Shown here piece by piece: positions 1 through 9,121 of a DNA stretch of 64,000 nucleotides; position 1 is the first letter of the stretch, and each line of letters begins with the position of its first letter. The notes beneath the pieces are model-generated. The model saw nothing but the letters and a program-made list of their open reading frames with translations, made no database searches and had not been told where the DNA came from. Position numbers and translations under genes: made by a program. The stretch comes from Streptomyces sp. NBC_00390. Its GTDB lineage: Bacteria; Actinomycetota; Actinomycetes; Streptomycetales; Streptomycetaceae. Where the stretch lies: positions 5,580,001-5,644,000 of the forward strand of contig NZ_CP107945.1 of assembly GCF_036057275.1 (NCBI RefSeq), read 5' to 3'.

Positions 1-82
1 TGGAGGAACCACTGCGACCGCCGGTGATGACGTAGAGCCGCTCGGGACTGCTCTCCTCCCAGCCCCCGCCCGCGTCACTCAC
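1..82 (-). CDS. DUF742 conservon protein, N-terminal fragment
   Basis: Only the first 27 codons are inside the window; the gene runs off the left edge. Translation from a GTG at 82-80 gives a short acidic leader and then PERLYVITGGRS, the opening of DUF742 proteins, the third member (CvnC) of streptomycete conservons. The GTG overlaps the TGA of the roadblock gene (GTGA), so the two are probably translationally coupled. By family knowledge the product works with the roadblock protein and a small Ras-like GTPase (CvnD), which would be expected further left. The assignment rests on the short motif and on gene order. Confidence 0.8.
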   Translation of the reverse strand, partial: MSDAGGGWEESSPERLYVITGGRSGSS

Positions 83-495
83 GCGGTCTGTCCCTCATGC
101 CGCGGTGGCGTACTCAGGTGCTCTCCGATCCGCAGCACGAGGTCCCGCATCCGCTGCCCCATCAGCCCCGCGTCGACGCCTTCGTCGGCCAGCACGGCGA
201 GATACGCGCCCGAGCCCGCCGCCATCAGATAGAAGAAGCCGCCGTCCATCTCGATGACGACGAGTCGCATCTTCCCGTCACCGTGCGGGAGTTCGGCGCC
301 CACGGCGGCTGCCAGGGACTGCAGTCCGGCGCAGGCGGCGGCCAGTCGGTCGGCAGTGTCGTTCTCCGCGCCGTACTGGGCCATGCGCAGACCGTCGGCG
401 GACAGGACGACGACGTTCCTCGTCTGCGGCACTCCTTCCGCCAGGTCCTTGAGCATCCAGTCCATGTTGGTCTGGTTGGACTGCCGCTGAATCAT
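79..495 (-). CDS. Roadblock/LC7-domain protein (conservon CvnB)
   Basis: A 138-residue protein made almost entirely of one roadblock/LC7 domain (about residues 8-125), with the typical opening QTNMDWMLKDLAEGVP and the core VVVLSADGLRMA. Family role: in conservons this is a presumed regulator of the small GTPase CvnD and part of a membrane-linked, heterotrimeric-G-protein-like complex that influences development and secondary metabolism. Its ATG overlaps the stop of the kinase-like gene (ATGA) and its own TGA overlaps the start of the DUF742 gene, so the three form a tightly coupled operon. The paralogue number cannot be assigned from sequence alone. Confidence 0.93.
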   Translation of the reverse strand: MIQRQSNQTNMDWMLKDLAEGVPQTRNVVVLSADGLRMAQYGAENDTADRLAAACAGLQSLAAAVGAELPHGDGKMRLVVIEMDGGFFYLMAAGSGAYLAVLADEGVDAGLMGQRMRDLVLRIGEHLSTPPRHEGQTA

Positions 496-1943
496 GGCTG
501 GTTGTTTTCCTTACTCGTCTGGGGGGTGTCACCGGACAGGCCGCTCTGGAACGCTGCCAGCCACATGCCGGGCTGTACGGCAGGTGCGGAGTCCGGTTCG
601 GGTTCGGCGGATGCGGCCGCGGCGGGTGCGGGGGCCGGCGCGGTCACCCGGTTCTTGCGGCGTCGCTGCGGCAGACCGGTGGGGGTCCGCTCGGTGACCA
701 TCACAACCTCGTCCTCGGCAGGCGGCTGGGCCGCGGTGGGCCCGGTGACGGGCCGGGGCATGCGCTCGAAGGTGTCCGAGCCGGCGGGCCGCGGACCAGA
801 CGCGGTGCCGATGCCGTGGGCGAGGCCGGTCGCCGAGGTGGCCGCCGTGATCAGGTCCTGCGGGACGATGAGGACGGCACGCACACCGCCGTAGGCCGAC
901 GAGCGCAGCGAGACCTGGAAGCCGTACGCCTGCGACAGCCGGCCGACCACCGCGAGACCGAGCCGGGGCGTCTCACCGAGGTCGTTGACGTCGATGCCCT
1001 GCTGGGCCTGGCGCAGCATGCGCTCGGCCCGCTTGCGGGCCTCCTCGCTCATGCTGACGCCGCCGTCCTCGATCTCGATCGCGATGCCGGACTGCACGTC
1101 GACGGCGGTCAGATGGACCCTGGTCTGCGGCGGCGAGTAGCGGGTCGCGTTGTCGAGCAGCTCGGCGAGAGCGTGGATCAGCGGCTCGACGGCGGTGCCG
1201 ACGACCGCGACCTCGGAGACCGAGTGCAGCTCGACGCGCTGGTAGTCGATGATGCGGCTCATCGCTCCACGCATCACGCTGTAGAGCGGCACGGCCTTGC
1301 TCCACTGACGGCCCGGCCGCGCACCGCCGAGCACGGCGATCGAGTCGGCGAGGCGGCCGATCAGCGCGGTGCCGTGGTCGATGCGCAGCAGGTCGCCGAA
1401 GACCTGGGGCGACTGGCCGTGCCGGTCCTCCATCTCCCGCAGTTCCTGGGCCTGTTGGTGCACGATGGCCTGGACCCGGCGGGCGATGTTGACGAACGCG
1501 CGCTGGGCGGACTCGCGCAGGTCGTCCTCGGCGACGACCGCGTTGACGACCGAGCTGAGCACCGCCTGGTGGGCCGGGGGCACGTCCAGCGAGGCCAGTA
1601 CGTCCTCCGGGAACTCGCCCTTGCGCAGCTGCTCCACCGCCTCGGGCAGCAACTCACCGGCGAGGCGTGCCGTTTCGGCCGTCAGGCGGTCGAGCTCGGT
1701 CTCCTGTTTCGCGAGCCGGTCCCGCAGTTCGGCCATCAGCCTGCCCCGGCGCATGAGTTCCGCGCAGGCGAGCGCGACTGCGACGACCGATGCGACCGAG
1801 ACAATGACCACGGGGGTCCGAGCCGAGCCGGGGACCTGGGTGACGGCCAGGACCGCCGCCGCGAGCGTGGCGACGACAGGCAGCTGCCAGATCAGACCGG
1901 CCGGGGGCCTCGGACTTCCGGTCGACGTTCCCTGTCGAACCAT
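492..1943 (-). CDS. Conservon sensor-kinase-like ATPase (CvnA)
   Basis: About 483 residues. Two hydrophobic N-terminal segments (roughly residues 20-65) anchor it to the membrane. A coiled-coil linker follows, then a nitrate-sensor-kinase-like dimerisation region and an HATPase_c domain with an N box (ELLDNATRYSPP), a G1-type box (IEIEDGGVSMS) and a G2-type box (RLGLAVVGRL). The C-terminal 110 residues are Pro/Ala-rich and probably disordered. Two in-frame ATGs occur; I prefer the second (1943) because GAGG lies six bases upstream of it, while 1949 has no room for a ribosome site. It heads the leftward operon with the roadblock and DUF742 genes. No response regulator is adjacent, as is usual for conservons. 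Autophosphorylation is not implied by the sequence. Confidence 0.92.
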   Translation of the reverse strand: MVRQGTSTGSPRPPAGLIWQLPVVATLAAAVLAVTQVPGSARTPVVIVSVASVVAVALACAELMRRGRLMAELRDRLAKQETELDRLTAETARLAGELLPEAVEQLRKGEFPEDVLASLDVPPAHQAVLSSVVNAVVAEDDLRESAQRAFVNIARRVQAIVHQQAQELREMEDRHGQSPQVFGDLLRIDHGTALIGRLADSIAVLGGARPGRQWSKAVPLYSVMRGAMSRIIDYQRVELHSVSEVAVVGTAVEPLIHALAELLDNATRYSPPQTRVHLTAVDVQSGIAIEIEDGGVSMSEEARKRAERMLRQAQQGIDVNDLGETPRLGLAVVGRLSQAYGFQVSLRSSAYGGVRAVLIVPQDLITAATSATGLAHGIGTASGPRPAGSDTFERMPRPVTGPTAAQPPAEDEVVMVTERTPTGLPQRRRKNRVTAPAPAPAAAASAEPEPDSAPAVQPGMWLAAFQSGLSGDTPQTSKENNQP

Positions 1944-2071
1944 CAGCATCCTCAGAATCTAACGAGAAAGATCATATGAACGAACGGGCGGGAGCATATC
2001 CGGGTTCCCAGAAGGAGTTTGACGAGGGGTCATCAAGGTGGCGCATTGTGTGTGGTCCAGACCATGAAAAA

Positions 2072-2099
2072 GCGTCCCGGACCGTACGGTCCGGGACGC
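2072..2099 (-). terminator. Perfect palindrome with T-run, terminator for the leftward aminopeptidase transcript
   Basis: A 28-base perfect palindrome (14-base arms, core ACCGTACGGT). Read leftward it is followed at once by TTTTT, as in an intrinsic terminator. It lies about 255 bases beyond the aminopeptidase stop, on the far side of the foldback element, and before the cvn operon. The original 3' end of that gene may therefore have been separated from its terminator by the insertion. Confidence 0.8.
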
Positions 2100-2122
2100 C
2101 CCTGAGTGAAATTTCCGGGCCA

Positions 2123-2355
2123 AGGCCGTGTCTGACGAATCCCGCCTGGTGCGCGACGCCCGGCACGCACTCCCCCAGAGCTTCGCCTGGAGGTATCCCC
2201 AGCTGCGTTGTCGGAGTCATCCAAGTACGTCCAGTACGAGGATGATCTCCCCCAGCCTCCGGCCGGGCGGTAGCCCCACCGCCTTGCGATTGCACGCACC
2301 GGACGCCGCGCACCCCGCCCTGCGGGCGGACGGCGCTATTTGTCAGACACGACCT
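2123..2355. mobile_element. MITE-like foldback element (no transposase)
   Basis: A 233-base non-coding block bounded by 18-base inverted ends that match at 16 positions: AGGCCGTGTCTGACGAAT at 2123-2140, and the complement of AGGTCGTGTCTGACAAAT at 2338-2355. The inner arms also pair (GGTGCGCGACGCCCGG near 2147 against the complement of GGTGCGCGGCGTCCGG near 2305), so the whole block can fold back on itself. Two smaller CCCCCAG-type hairpins lie inside it. It carries no ORF that looks real. Structure and size suit a miniature inverted-repeat element moved by an unknown transposase; no clear target duplication is visible. The right end contains the stop codon of the aminopeptidase gene. Confidence 0.6.
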
Positions 2356-4924
2356 AGCCCGCGGCCGCGTCCGCCGCCTGAGCCTTCAGCGCCCGCTCGA
2401 CGCCCGCGCGTGACTCCGAAATCAGCCTGCGCAGGGCCGCGCTCGGCTGCGCCGACTCCAGCCAGGCATCGGTCGTGTCCAGCGTGGCCTGCGAGACCTG
2501 CAGCGACGGGTAGAGGCCCACCGCGATCTGCTGGGCCATCTCGTGGCTGCGCGACTCCCACACATCCTTGACCGCCGCGAAGAACTTCTCCGTGTACGGG
2601 GCCAGCAGCTCACGCTGGTCGGTCTGCACGAAGCCCACGATCACCGCCTCCTGCACGGCGTTCGGGAGCTTGTCGCCCTCCACGACCGCGGCCCATGCCT
2701 CGGCCTTGGCCGTGTCGGTGGGCCGCGCCGCCCGCGCGGTGGCCGCGTGGCGCTCGCCGGCGGCGGTCTTGTCCCGCTCGTACTCCGCGGCGATCTCCTC
2801 CTCGTCGAAGACGCCGACCGCGGCGAGGCGCTCCACGAACGCCCAGCGCAGCTCGGTGTCGACGACCAGGCCCTCGATCGTCTCCGAGCCGTCCAGCAGC
2901 GCCTCGAGCAGGTCCAGCTGCTGCGGTGTACGCGCGGTCGCGGCGAACGCCCGCGCCCACGCCAGCTGGTGGTCGCTGCCCGGCTCGGCCGCCCGCAGAT
3001 GAGCCAGGGTGGCGTCCGTCCACTGGGTCAGACCGGCCTCGCGCCAGTTCGGCGCCGCGTACAGGTCGATCGCCGTCTTCACCTGGCGGTGCAGCGACTG
3101 CACCACGCCGATGTCGGACTCCTTGCCGATCCCGGACAGGACGAGGGCCAGGTAGTCACGGGTGGCCAGCTCGCCGTCACGGGTCATGTCCCAGGCCGAG
3201 GCCCAGCACAGTGCCCGCGGCAGCGACTCGGTGAAGTCACCCAGGTGCTCGGTCACGTTCTTCAGCGAGGTCTCGTCGAGCCGGACCTTGGCGTACGACA
3301 GGTCGTCGTCGTTGAGCAGGATCACCGCGGGACGGGCCTTGCCGACGAGGGCGGGCACGGCGGTGAGCTCCCCGTCCACGTCCAGCTCCTTGCGCTCGGT
3401 GCGCACCAGCTTCCCGGCCTCGTCCAGGTCGTACAGGCCGATGGCGATCCGGTGCGGGCGCAGCACGGGCTCGCCCTTGGCGCCCGCCGGGAGTGCCGGG
3501 GCCTCCTGCTTGACCGCGAACGCGGTGATGACACCGTCCGCGTCCGTCTCGACCTGTGGCCGCAGGATGTTGATACCGGCGGTCTCCAGCCACGCCTTCG
3601 ACCAGGTCTTCAGATCCCGGCCGCTCGTCTGCTCCAGCGCGCCCAGCAGATCGGGCAGGCGCGTGTTCCCGAACGCGTGCGCCTTGAAGTACGCCTGCAC
3701 GCCGGTGAAGAACTCGTCCATGCCGACATAGGCGACGAGCTGCTTGAGAACGGACGCACCCTTGGCGTAGGTGATGCCGTCGAAGTTCACGAGAACGTCA
3801 TCGAGATCGCGAATTTCGGCCATGATCGGATGGGTCGACGGCAGCTGGTCCTGCCGGTACGCCCAGGTCTTCTCCGAGTTCGCGAACGTGGTCCACGCGT
3901 TCGGCCACTTGGAGCCCGGCGCGTACGCCTGACAGGCGACCGAGGTGAAGGTGGCGAACGACTCGTTCAGCCACAGGTCGTTCCACCATTCCATGGTGAC
4001 CAGGTCGCCGAACCACATGTGGGCCAGCTCGTGCAGGATCGTCTCGGCCCGCCGCTCGTACGCCGCGTCCGTCACCTTCGAACGGAAGACGTACTGGTCG
4101 CGGAAGGTCACGGCGCCCGCGTTCTCCATCGCGCCCGCATTGAACTCCGGCACGAACAGCTGGTCGTACTTGGCGAAGGGGTACGGGTAGTCGAACTTCT
4201 CCTGGAACCAGTCGAAGCCCTGCCGGGTGACCTCGAAGATCTCGTCCGCGTCCAGGAACTCGGCCAGCGAAGGACGGCAGTACACGCCCATGGGGACGGA
4301 CCGGCCGTCCTTCTCGTAGCTGCTGTGCACCGAGTGGTAGGGCCCGACGATCAGCGCCGTGATGTACGTCGAGATCCGCGGCGTCGGCTCGAAGTGCCAG
4401 ACGTTGTCCTTCGGCTCCGGCGTCGGCGAGTTCGAGATCACCGTCCAGTCCTGGGGCGCCTTCACGGTGAACTGGAACGTGGCCTTCAGATCAGGCTGCT
4501 CGAACGAGGCGAAGACCCGGCGTGCGTCGGGCACCTCGAACTGCGTATAGAGATACGCCTGCTGGTCCACCGGGTCGACGAAGCGGTGCAGACCCTCACC
4601 GGTGTTGGTGTACGCGCAGTCCGCGACCACCCTCAGCTCGTTGTCGCCCTCGTGCAGATGGGCCAGCGCGATCCGCGAGTCGCGGAAGACCGCGGCGACG
4701 TCGAGCGACTTCCCGTTGAGCACGACCTCGTGCACGGCGGGCGCGACGAGGTCGATGAAGCTCTCTGCGCCGGCCTCGGCCGACGCGAAGCGCACAGTGG
4801 TCACGGACCGGTAGGTCCCGCCCTCCTGGGCCCCGGAGAGATCGAGGTCGATCTCGTACGAGTCAACGGTGAGCAGGCGCGCCCGCTGCTGCGCCTCTTC
4901 ACGGGTCAGGTTTGTGCCAGGCAC
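2354..4924 (-). CDS. pepN: Aminopeptidase N, M1 zinc metallopeptidase (first copy)
   Basis: 856 residues, the usual length for actinobacterial PepN. It removes N-terminal residues from peptides in the cytoplasm. Visible motifs are the exopeptidase motif GAMEN (near residue 265) and the zinc site HELAH followed 18 residues later by NES (about 297-320), then the long helical ERAP1-like C-terminal domain. The GTG at 4924 gives the family opening VPGTNLTREEAQQRARLL and has GAGGAG upstream; an upstream ATG at 5017 would add 31 unrelated residues. The TAG stop lies inside the right inverted end of the foldback element, so the last codons may be element-derived. It is divergent from the flavin hydroxylase gene. 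A paralogue lies at 15310-17883. Confidence 0.96.
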   Translation of the reverse strand: MPGTNLTREEAQQRARLLTVDSYEIDLDLSGAQEGGTYRSVTTVRFASAEAGAESFIDLVAPAVHEVVLNGKSLDVAAVFRDSRIALAHLHEGDNELRVVADCAYTNTGEGLHRFVDPVDQQAYLYTQFEVPDARRVFASFEQPDLKATFQFTVKAPQDWTVISNSPTPEPKDNVWHFEPTPRISTYITALIVGPYHSVHSSYEKDGRSVPMGVYCRPSLAEFLDADEIFEVTRQGFDWFQEKFDYPYPFAKYDQLFVPEFNAGAMENAGAVTFRDQYVFRSKVTDAAYERRAETILHELAHMWFGDLVTMEWWNDLWLNESFATFTSVACQAYAPGSKWPNAWTTFANSEKTWAYRQDQLPSTHPIMAEIRDLDDVLVNFDGITYAKGASVLKQLVAYVGMDEFFTGVQAYFKAHAFGNTRLPDLLGALEQTSGRDLKTWSKAWLETAGINILRPQVETDADGVITAFAVKQEAPALPAGAKGEPVLRPHRIAIGLYDLDEAGKLVRTERKELDVDGELTAVPALVGKARPAVILLNDDDLSYAKVRLDETSLKNVTEHLGDFTESLPRALCWASAWDMTRDGELATRDYLALVLSGIGKESDIGVVQSLHRQVKTAIDLYAAPNWREAGLTQWTDATLAHLRAAEPGSDHQLAWARAFAATARTPQQLDLLEALLDGSETIEGLVVDTELRWAFVERLAAVGVFDEEEIAAEYERDKTAAGERHAATARAARPTDTAKAEAWAAVVEGDKLPNAVQEAVIVGFVQTDQRELLAPYTEKFFAAVKDVWESRSHEMAQQIAVGLYPSLQVSQATLDTTDAWLESAQPSAALRRLISESRAGVERALKAQAADAAAG

Positions 4925-5043
4925 CCGGTCATCTCCTCGGTATGTGATGTTTCGAGTCATCCTTCCACGCGCCGGCCGTCGTCCGCCCGGGAGAATCGTC
5001 GGCGACGGTCGCCGCACGCCGGCATGGACGAGGGGGAGCGCAC

Positions 5044-6303
5044 ATGAGTGCCGACATCGTGATCGCAGGGGCCGGTATCGGCGGGCTGACCTGCGCCCTG
5101 ACCCTGCACGAGACGGGGCTGCGCCCCCGGGTGGCCGAGTCCGCCCGGCAACTGCGGCCCGTCGGCGTGGGCATCAATCTGCTGCCGCACGCCGTCGCCG
5201 AGCTGACCGCGCTGGGCCTGGGCGACGCGCTCGCCGAAATCGCCGTCCCCACCGCCGAGATGGTCCACTTCGACCGGCACGGCAACCGCATCTGGGCCGA
5301 GCCGAGGGGCCGCGCGGCGGGGCACGCGTGGCCCCAGTACTCGCTGCACCGCGGCGAGCTCCAGCAGCTTCTGTACGACGCCGCACGCGACCGGCTGGGT
5401 CCGGACACCGTACGTACCGGCACCGCGCTGGACGGCTTCGAGCAGAACGGGCACGAAGACGGGCAGGGAGACGGGGACGCGCTGCAGGTCACCCTGCGTG
5501 ACGTGGAGAGCGGCGCCCGCACCACCGTCCGCGCCGACGCCCTGATCGGCGCGGACGGACTGCACTCCACGGTCCGCAGGCGGCTCCACCCCGGCGAGCA
5601 GCGGCTCCCTCTGTGGAACGGCATCCGGATGTGGCGTGGCACCGCCCTCGGCGAGCCGTTCCTCGACGGCCGCACGATGGTCATCGCCGGCAGCAACGCC
5701 ACTGCCAAGCTGGTTGTCTACCCCATCTCGCGCCGCGCCGAGCGCCGCGGCGAGGCGCTGCTGAACTGGGTCGCCGAGGTCCGCGTCGGCACCCCGGGCC
5801 CGGTGGAGGGCGCCGCCTGGAACCGCACCGGGCGTCTCGACGACGTCCTTGCGCACTTCGCCGACTGGCGGCTCGAGCGTCTCGGCCTGGACGTACCCGC
5901 CCTGCTGGCCGCCACCGGCGAGATCCTCGAGTACCCCATGGCCGACCGGGACCCGCTGGAGCAGTGGGGCGCCGGACGCGTCACCCTGCTCGGTGACGCA
6001 GCCCATCCCATGTACCCGATCGGCTCCAACGGCGGCTCGCAGGCAATCCTCGACGCCCGGGCGCTGGCGCGCTGCCTCTCCGCGGCCCATTCGGTCCCGG
6101 CGGGCCTGCGCGCGTACGAGCAGCAGCGCACCGCCCCGGTGAACGCCCTGGTCACGGCAATGCGTGAGATGCCTGCCGATCGCCTGCTGCGGGCCGTGGC
6201 CGAGCGCGCCCCGGACGGCTTCGAGCGGGTGGAGGACGTGCTGACCGCGGAGGAACTGGCCTCGATCGACGCGGCCTACCGCAGGACGTCGGCGCCGCGG
6301 TGA
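5044..6303 (+). CDS. FAD-dependent monooxygenase, PhzS-like
   Basis: 419 residues of the class A flavoprotein hydroxylase fold. The N-terminal Rossmann motif is GAGIGG (residues 8-13), the DG motif sits in ALIGADGLHSTVRRRL, and the GD motif is VTLLGDAAHPMYPIGSNG. The whole chain resembles, from memory, the phenazine hydroxylase PhzS, including GVGIN, YSLHRGELQ and YPMADRDPL. Family members use NAD(P)H and oxygen to hydroxylate aromatic carboxylates. No phenazine or other pathway genes are nearby, so the substrate is unknown. A GAGGGGGAG ribosome site precedes the ATG; the 119-base region shared with pepN must hold both promoters. Confidence 0.88.
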   Translation: MSADIVIAGAGIGGLTCALTLHETGLRPRVAESARQLRPVGVGINLLPHAVAELTALGLGDALAEIAVPTAEMVHFDRHGNRIWAEPRGRAAGHAWPQYSLHRGELQQLLYDAARDRLGPDTVRTGTALDGFEQNGHEDGQGDGDALQVTLRDVESGARTTVRADALIGADGLHSTVRRRLHPGEQRLPLWNGIRMWRGTALGEPFLDGRTMVIAGSNATAKLVVYPISRRAERRGEALLNWVAEVRVGTPGPVEGAAWNRTGRLDDVLAHFADWRLERLGLDVPALLAATGEILEYPMADRDPLEQWGAGRVTLLGDAAHPMYPIGSNGGSQAILDARALARCLSAAHSVPAGLRAYEQQRTAPVNALVTAMREMPADRLLRAVAERAPDGFERVEDVLTAEELASIDAAYRRTSAPR

Positions 6304-6616
6304 GCGCCGCGGTGCCAACGCGGTGGTGGCCGCGGCCGGCCGCGGCGTGATCACCGCTGTGCCGCCCACCTCGAACACTTCTCGTGCCCACCCGCTCCAG
6401 GTGGTGCTCCCGGCAGCCGAGTGCGGTCCGGCCACGGATCCACGGCGCAGTGCGAGCAGGTCCGCGCGACGGCGTGGGAGCGCCTTCGCTCGACGCACCG
6501 GCTCGGTGCCGCGGCAGCGCATGGCCGGCGTCGACGCGCCGCTGCGGCGTCAGCCGGCTCTCGGAACGCCATGGGGGCGGGCGCCCCCATGGCGCCCGCC
6601 CCCTCGGACTGCTGTC
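6304..6616. other. Intergenic region with a GC-rich hairpin
   Basis: No convincing gene. A 13-base perfect inverted repeat with a 2-base spacer (6567-6579 and 6582-6594, core CATGGGGGCG/CGCCCCCATG) lies 23 bases beyond the asd stop and is the probable leftward terminator, though no T-run follows. The rest shows nothing recognisable. Confidence 0.5.
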
Positions 6617-8321
<1,705 letters not shown>

Positions 8322-8325
<4 letters not shown>

Positions 8326-9041
8326 CGGTGGACAGGCACGGCATGGATCCGGTGGCACTCGCGATGATCGGTGAGCCGGTGCCGGCGGATGCGGAGCGCG
8401 ATCCGCAGGTCGCGGCGGCGGCGGCCGACGCGGCGCTGCTGCGTGAGCAGCTCAGGTTCATCGGGGACCACCTCGCGCGGGAGCCCGCCGCACGCGCGGC
8501 GCAGAGGCCGGCGCGCGGGCGGCGCAGGCTCGTCATGGCCCTCGCGGCGTCGGTGGCCACGGCAGCGGTCGGCCTCGCAGGGGCGTACCTCGGCGCGCAC
8601 AACGGCACGGGAGCCGGTGGAGCCGGCGCCTTCGCCGAGGACTCGGCGAAGCTCACACCGGAGGGCCAGGTCGCCTGTGCCGCGTACATCGTGGAGGGCA
8701 CGGTGGCGCAGGTCAAGGCGCTGGGCGGCGGGAGGGGACTGCGGGTCGACCTGGTCGTGGAGCGCTCGTACACACCGCAGTACCGCGCGCGGCGGGACAT
8801 CACCTTCACCGCGTCCGGTGACGGCGAGGACGGGTACTTCCGGAGCGGCGTGCGCATGCTCGTCATGGTCTCCCGGTTCCCGGGCGAGGACCCGATCACC
8901 TTCCGGGAGGGTGACGCCGCCCCGCTGCCGCCCGTGGGGGACGACGTGGGCCCCGTGCGCGACCGCCTCGACTACGGCCGCAAGTGGGTACAGAAGGCGC
9001 TGCCCGGCGCGCGCGGTGTCGAGTGCCGGGACCGTGGCTAG
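8322..9041 (+). CDS. Membrane protein coupled to the sigma factor, putative anti-sigma partner
   Basis: 239 residues, not matched to a named family. The first 65 residues are cytoplasmic, charged and helix-prone (AAAAADAALLREQLRFIGDHL); one membrane segment follows (about residues 67-87, LVMALAASVATAAVGLAGAYL), then an extracellular part with two cysteines (EGQVACAAYIVEG and near the C terminus VECRDRG) that could form a disulfide. It lacks the zinc anti-sigma HxxxCxxC motif. The GTG start overlaps the sigma stop codon and has GAGGAGG upstream, so the two are made together. A role as membrane anti-sigma factor is inferred from coupling and topology only. Confidence 0.75.
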
Positions 9042-9073
9042 GCAGGCAGAAAAGCTGAGCAGGCAACGGCGAA

Positions 9074-9102
9074 GGGCGGGCGCCCACTTCGGGCGCCCGC
9101 CC
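9074..9102. terminator. Convergent bidirectional terminator
   Basis: 12-base perfect arms (GGGCGGGCGCCC and its complement) around the loop ACTTC. It stands between the ends of two converging genes, the sigma-linked membrane protein (9041) and the subtilase (9122). Confidence 0.85.
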
Positions 9103-9121
9103 CCTCGTGCCGTTCACACCG

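Noticed and set aside
2543-5047. Long rightward open frame (834 codons) opposite pepN, and similar long frames opposite most genes
   Set aside because: They mirror real genes in a high-GC genome, are rich in Arg/Val/Leu/Gly without domain structure, and lack ribosome sites. They are by-products of biased codon use.
5044-6303. Part of a phenazine biosynthetic cluster
   Set aside because: No phzA-G-like or other secondary-metabolite genes occur in the flanking region.
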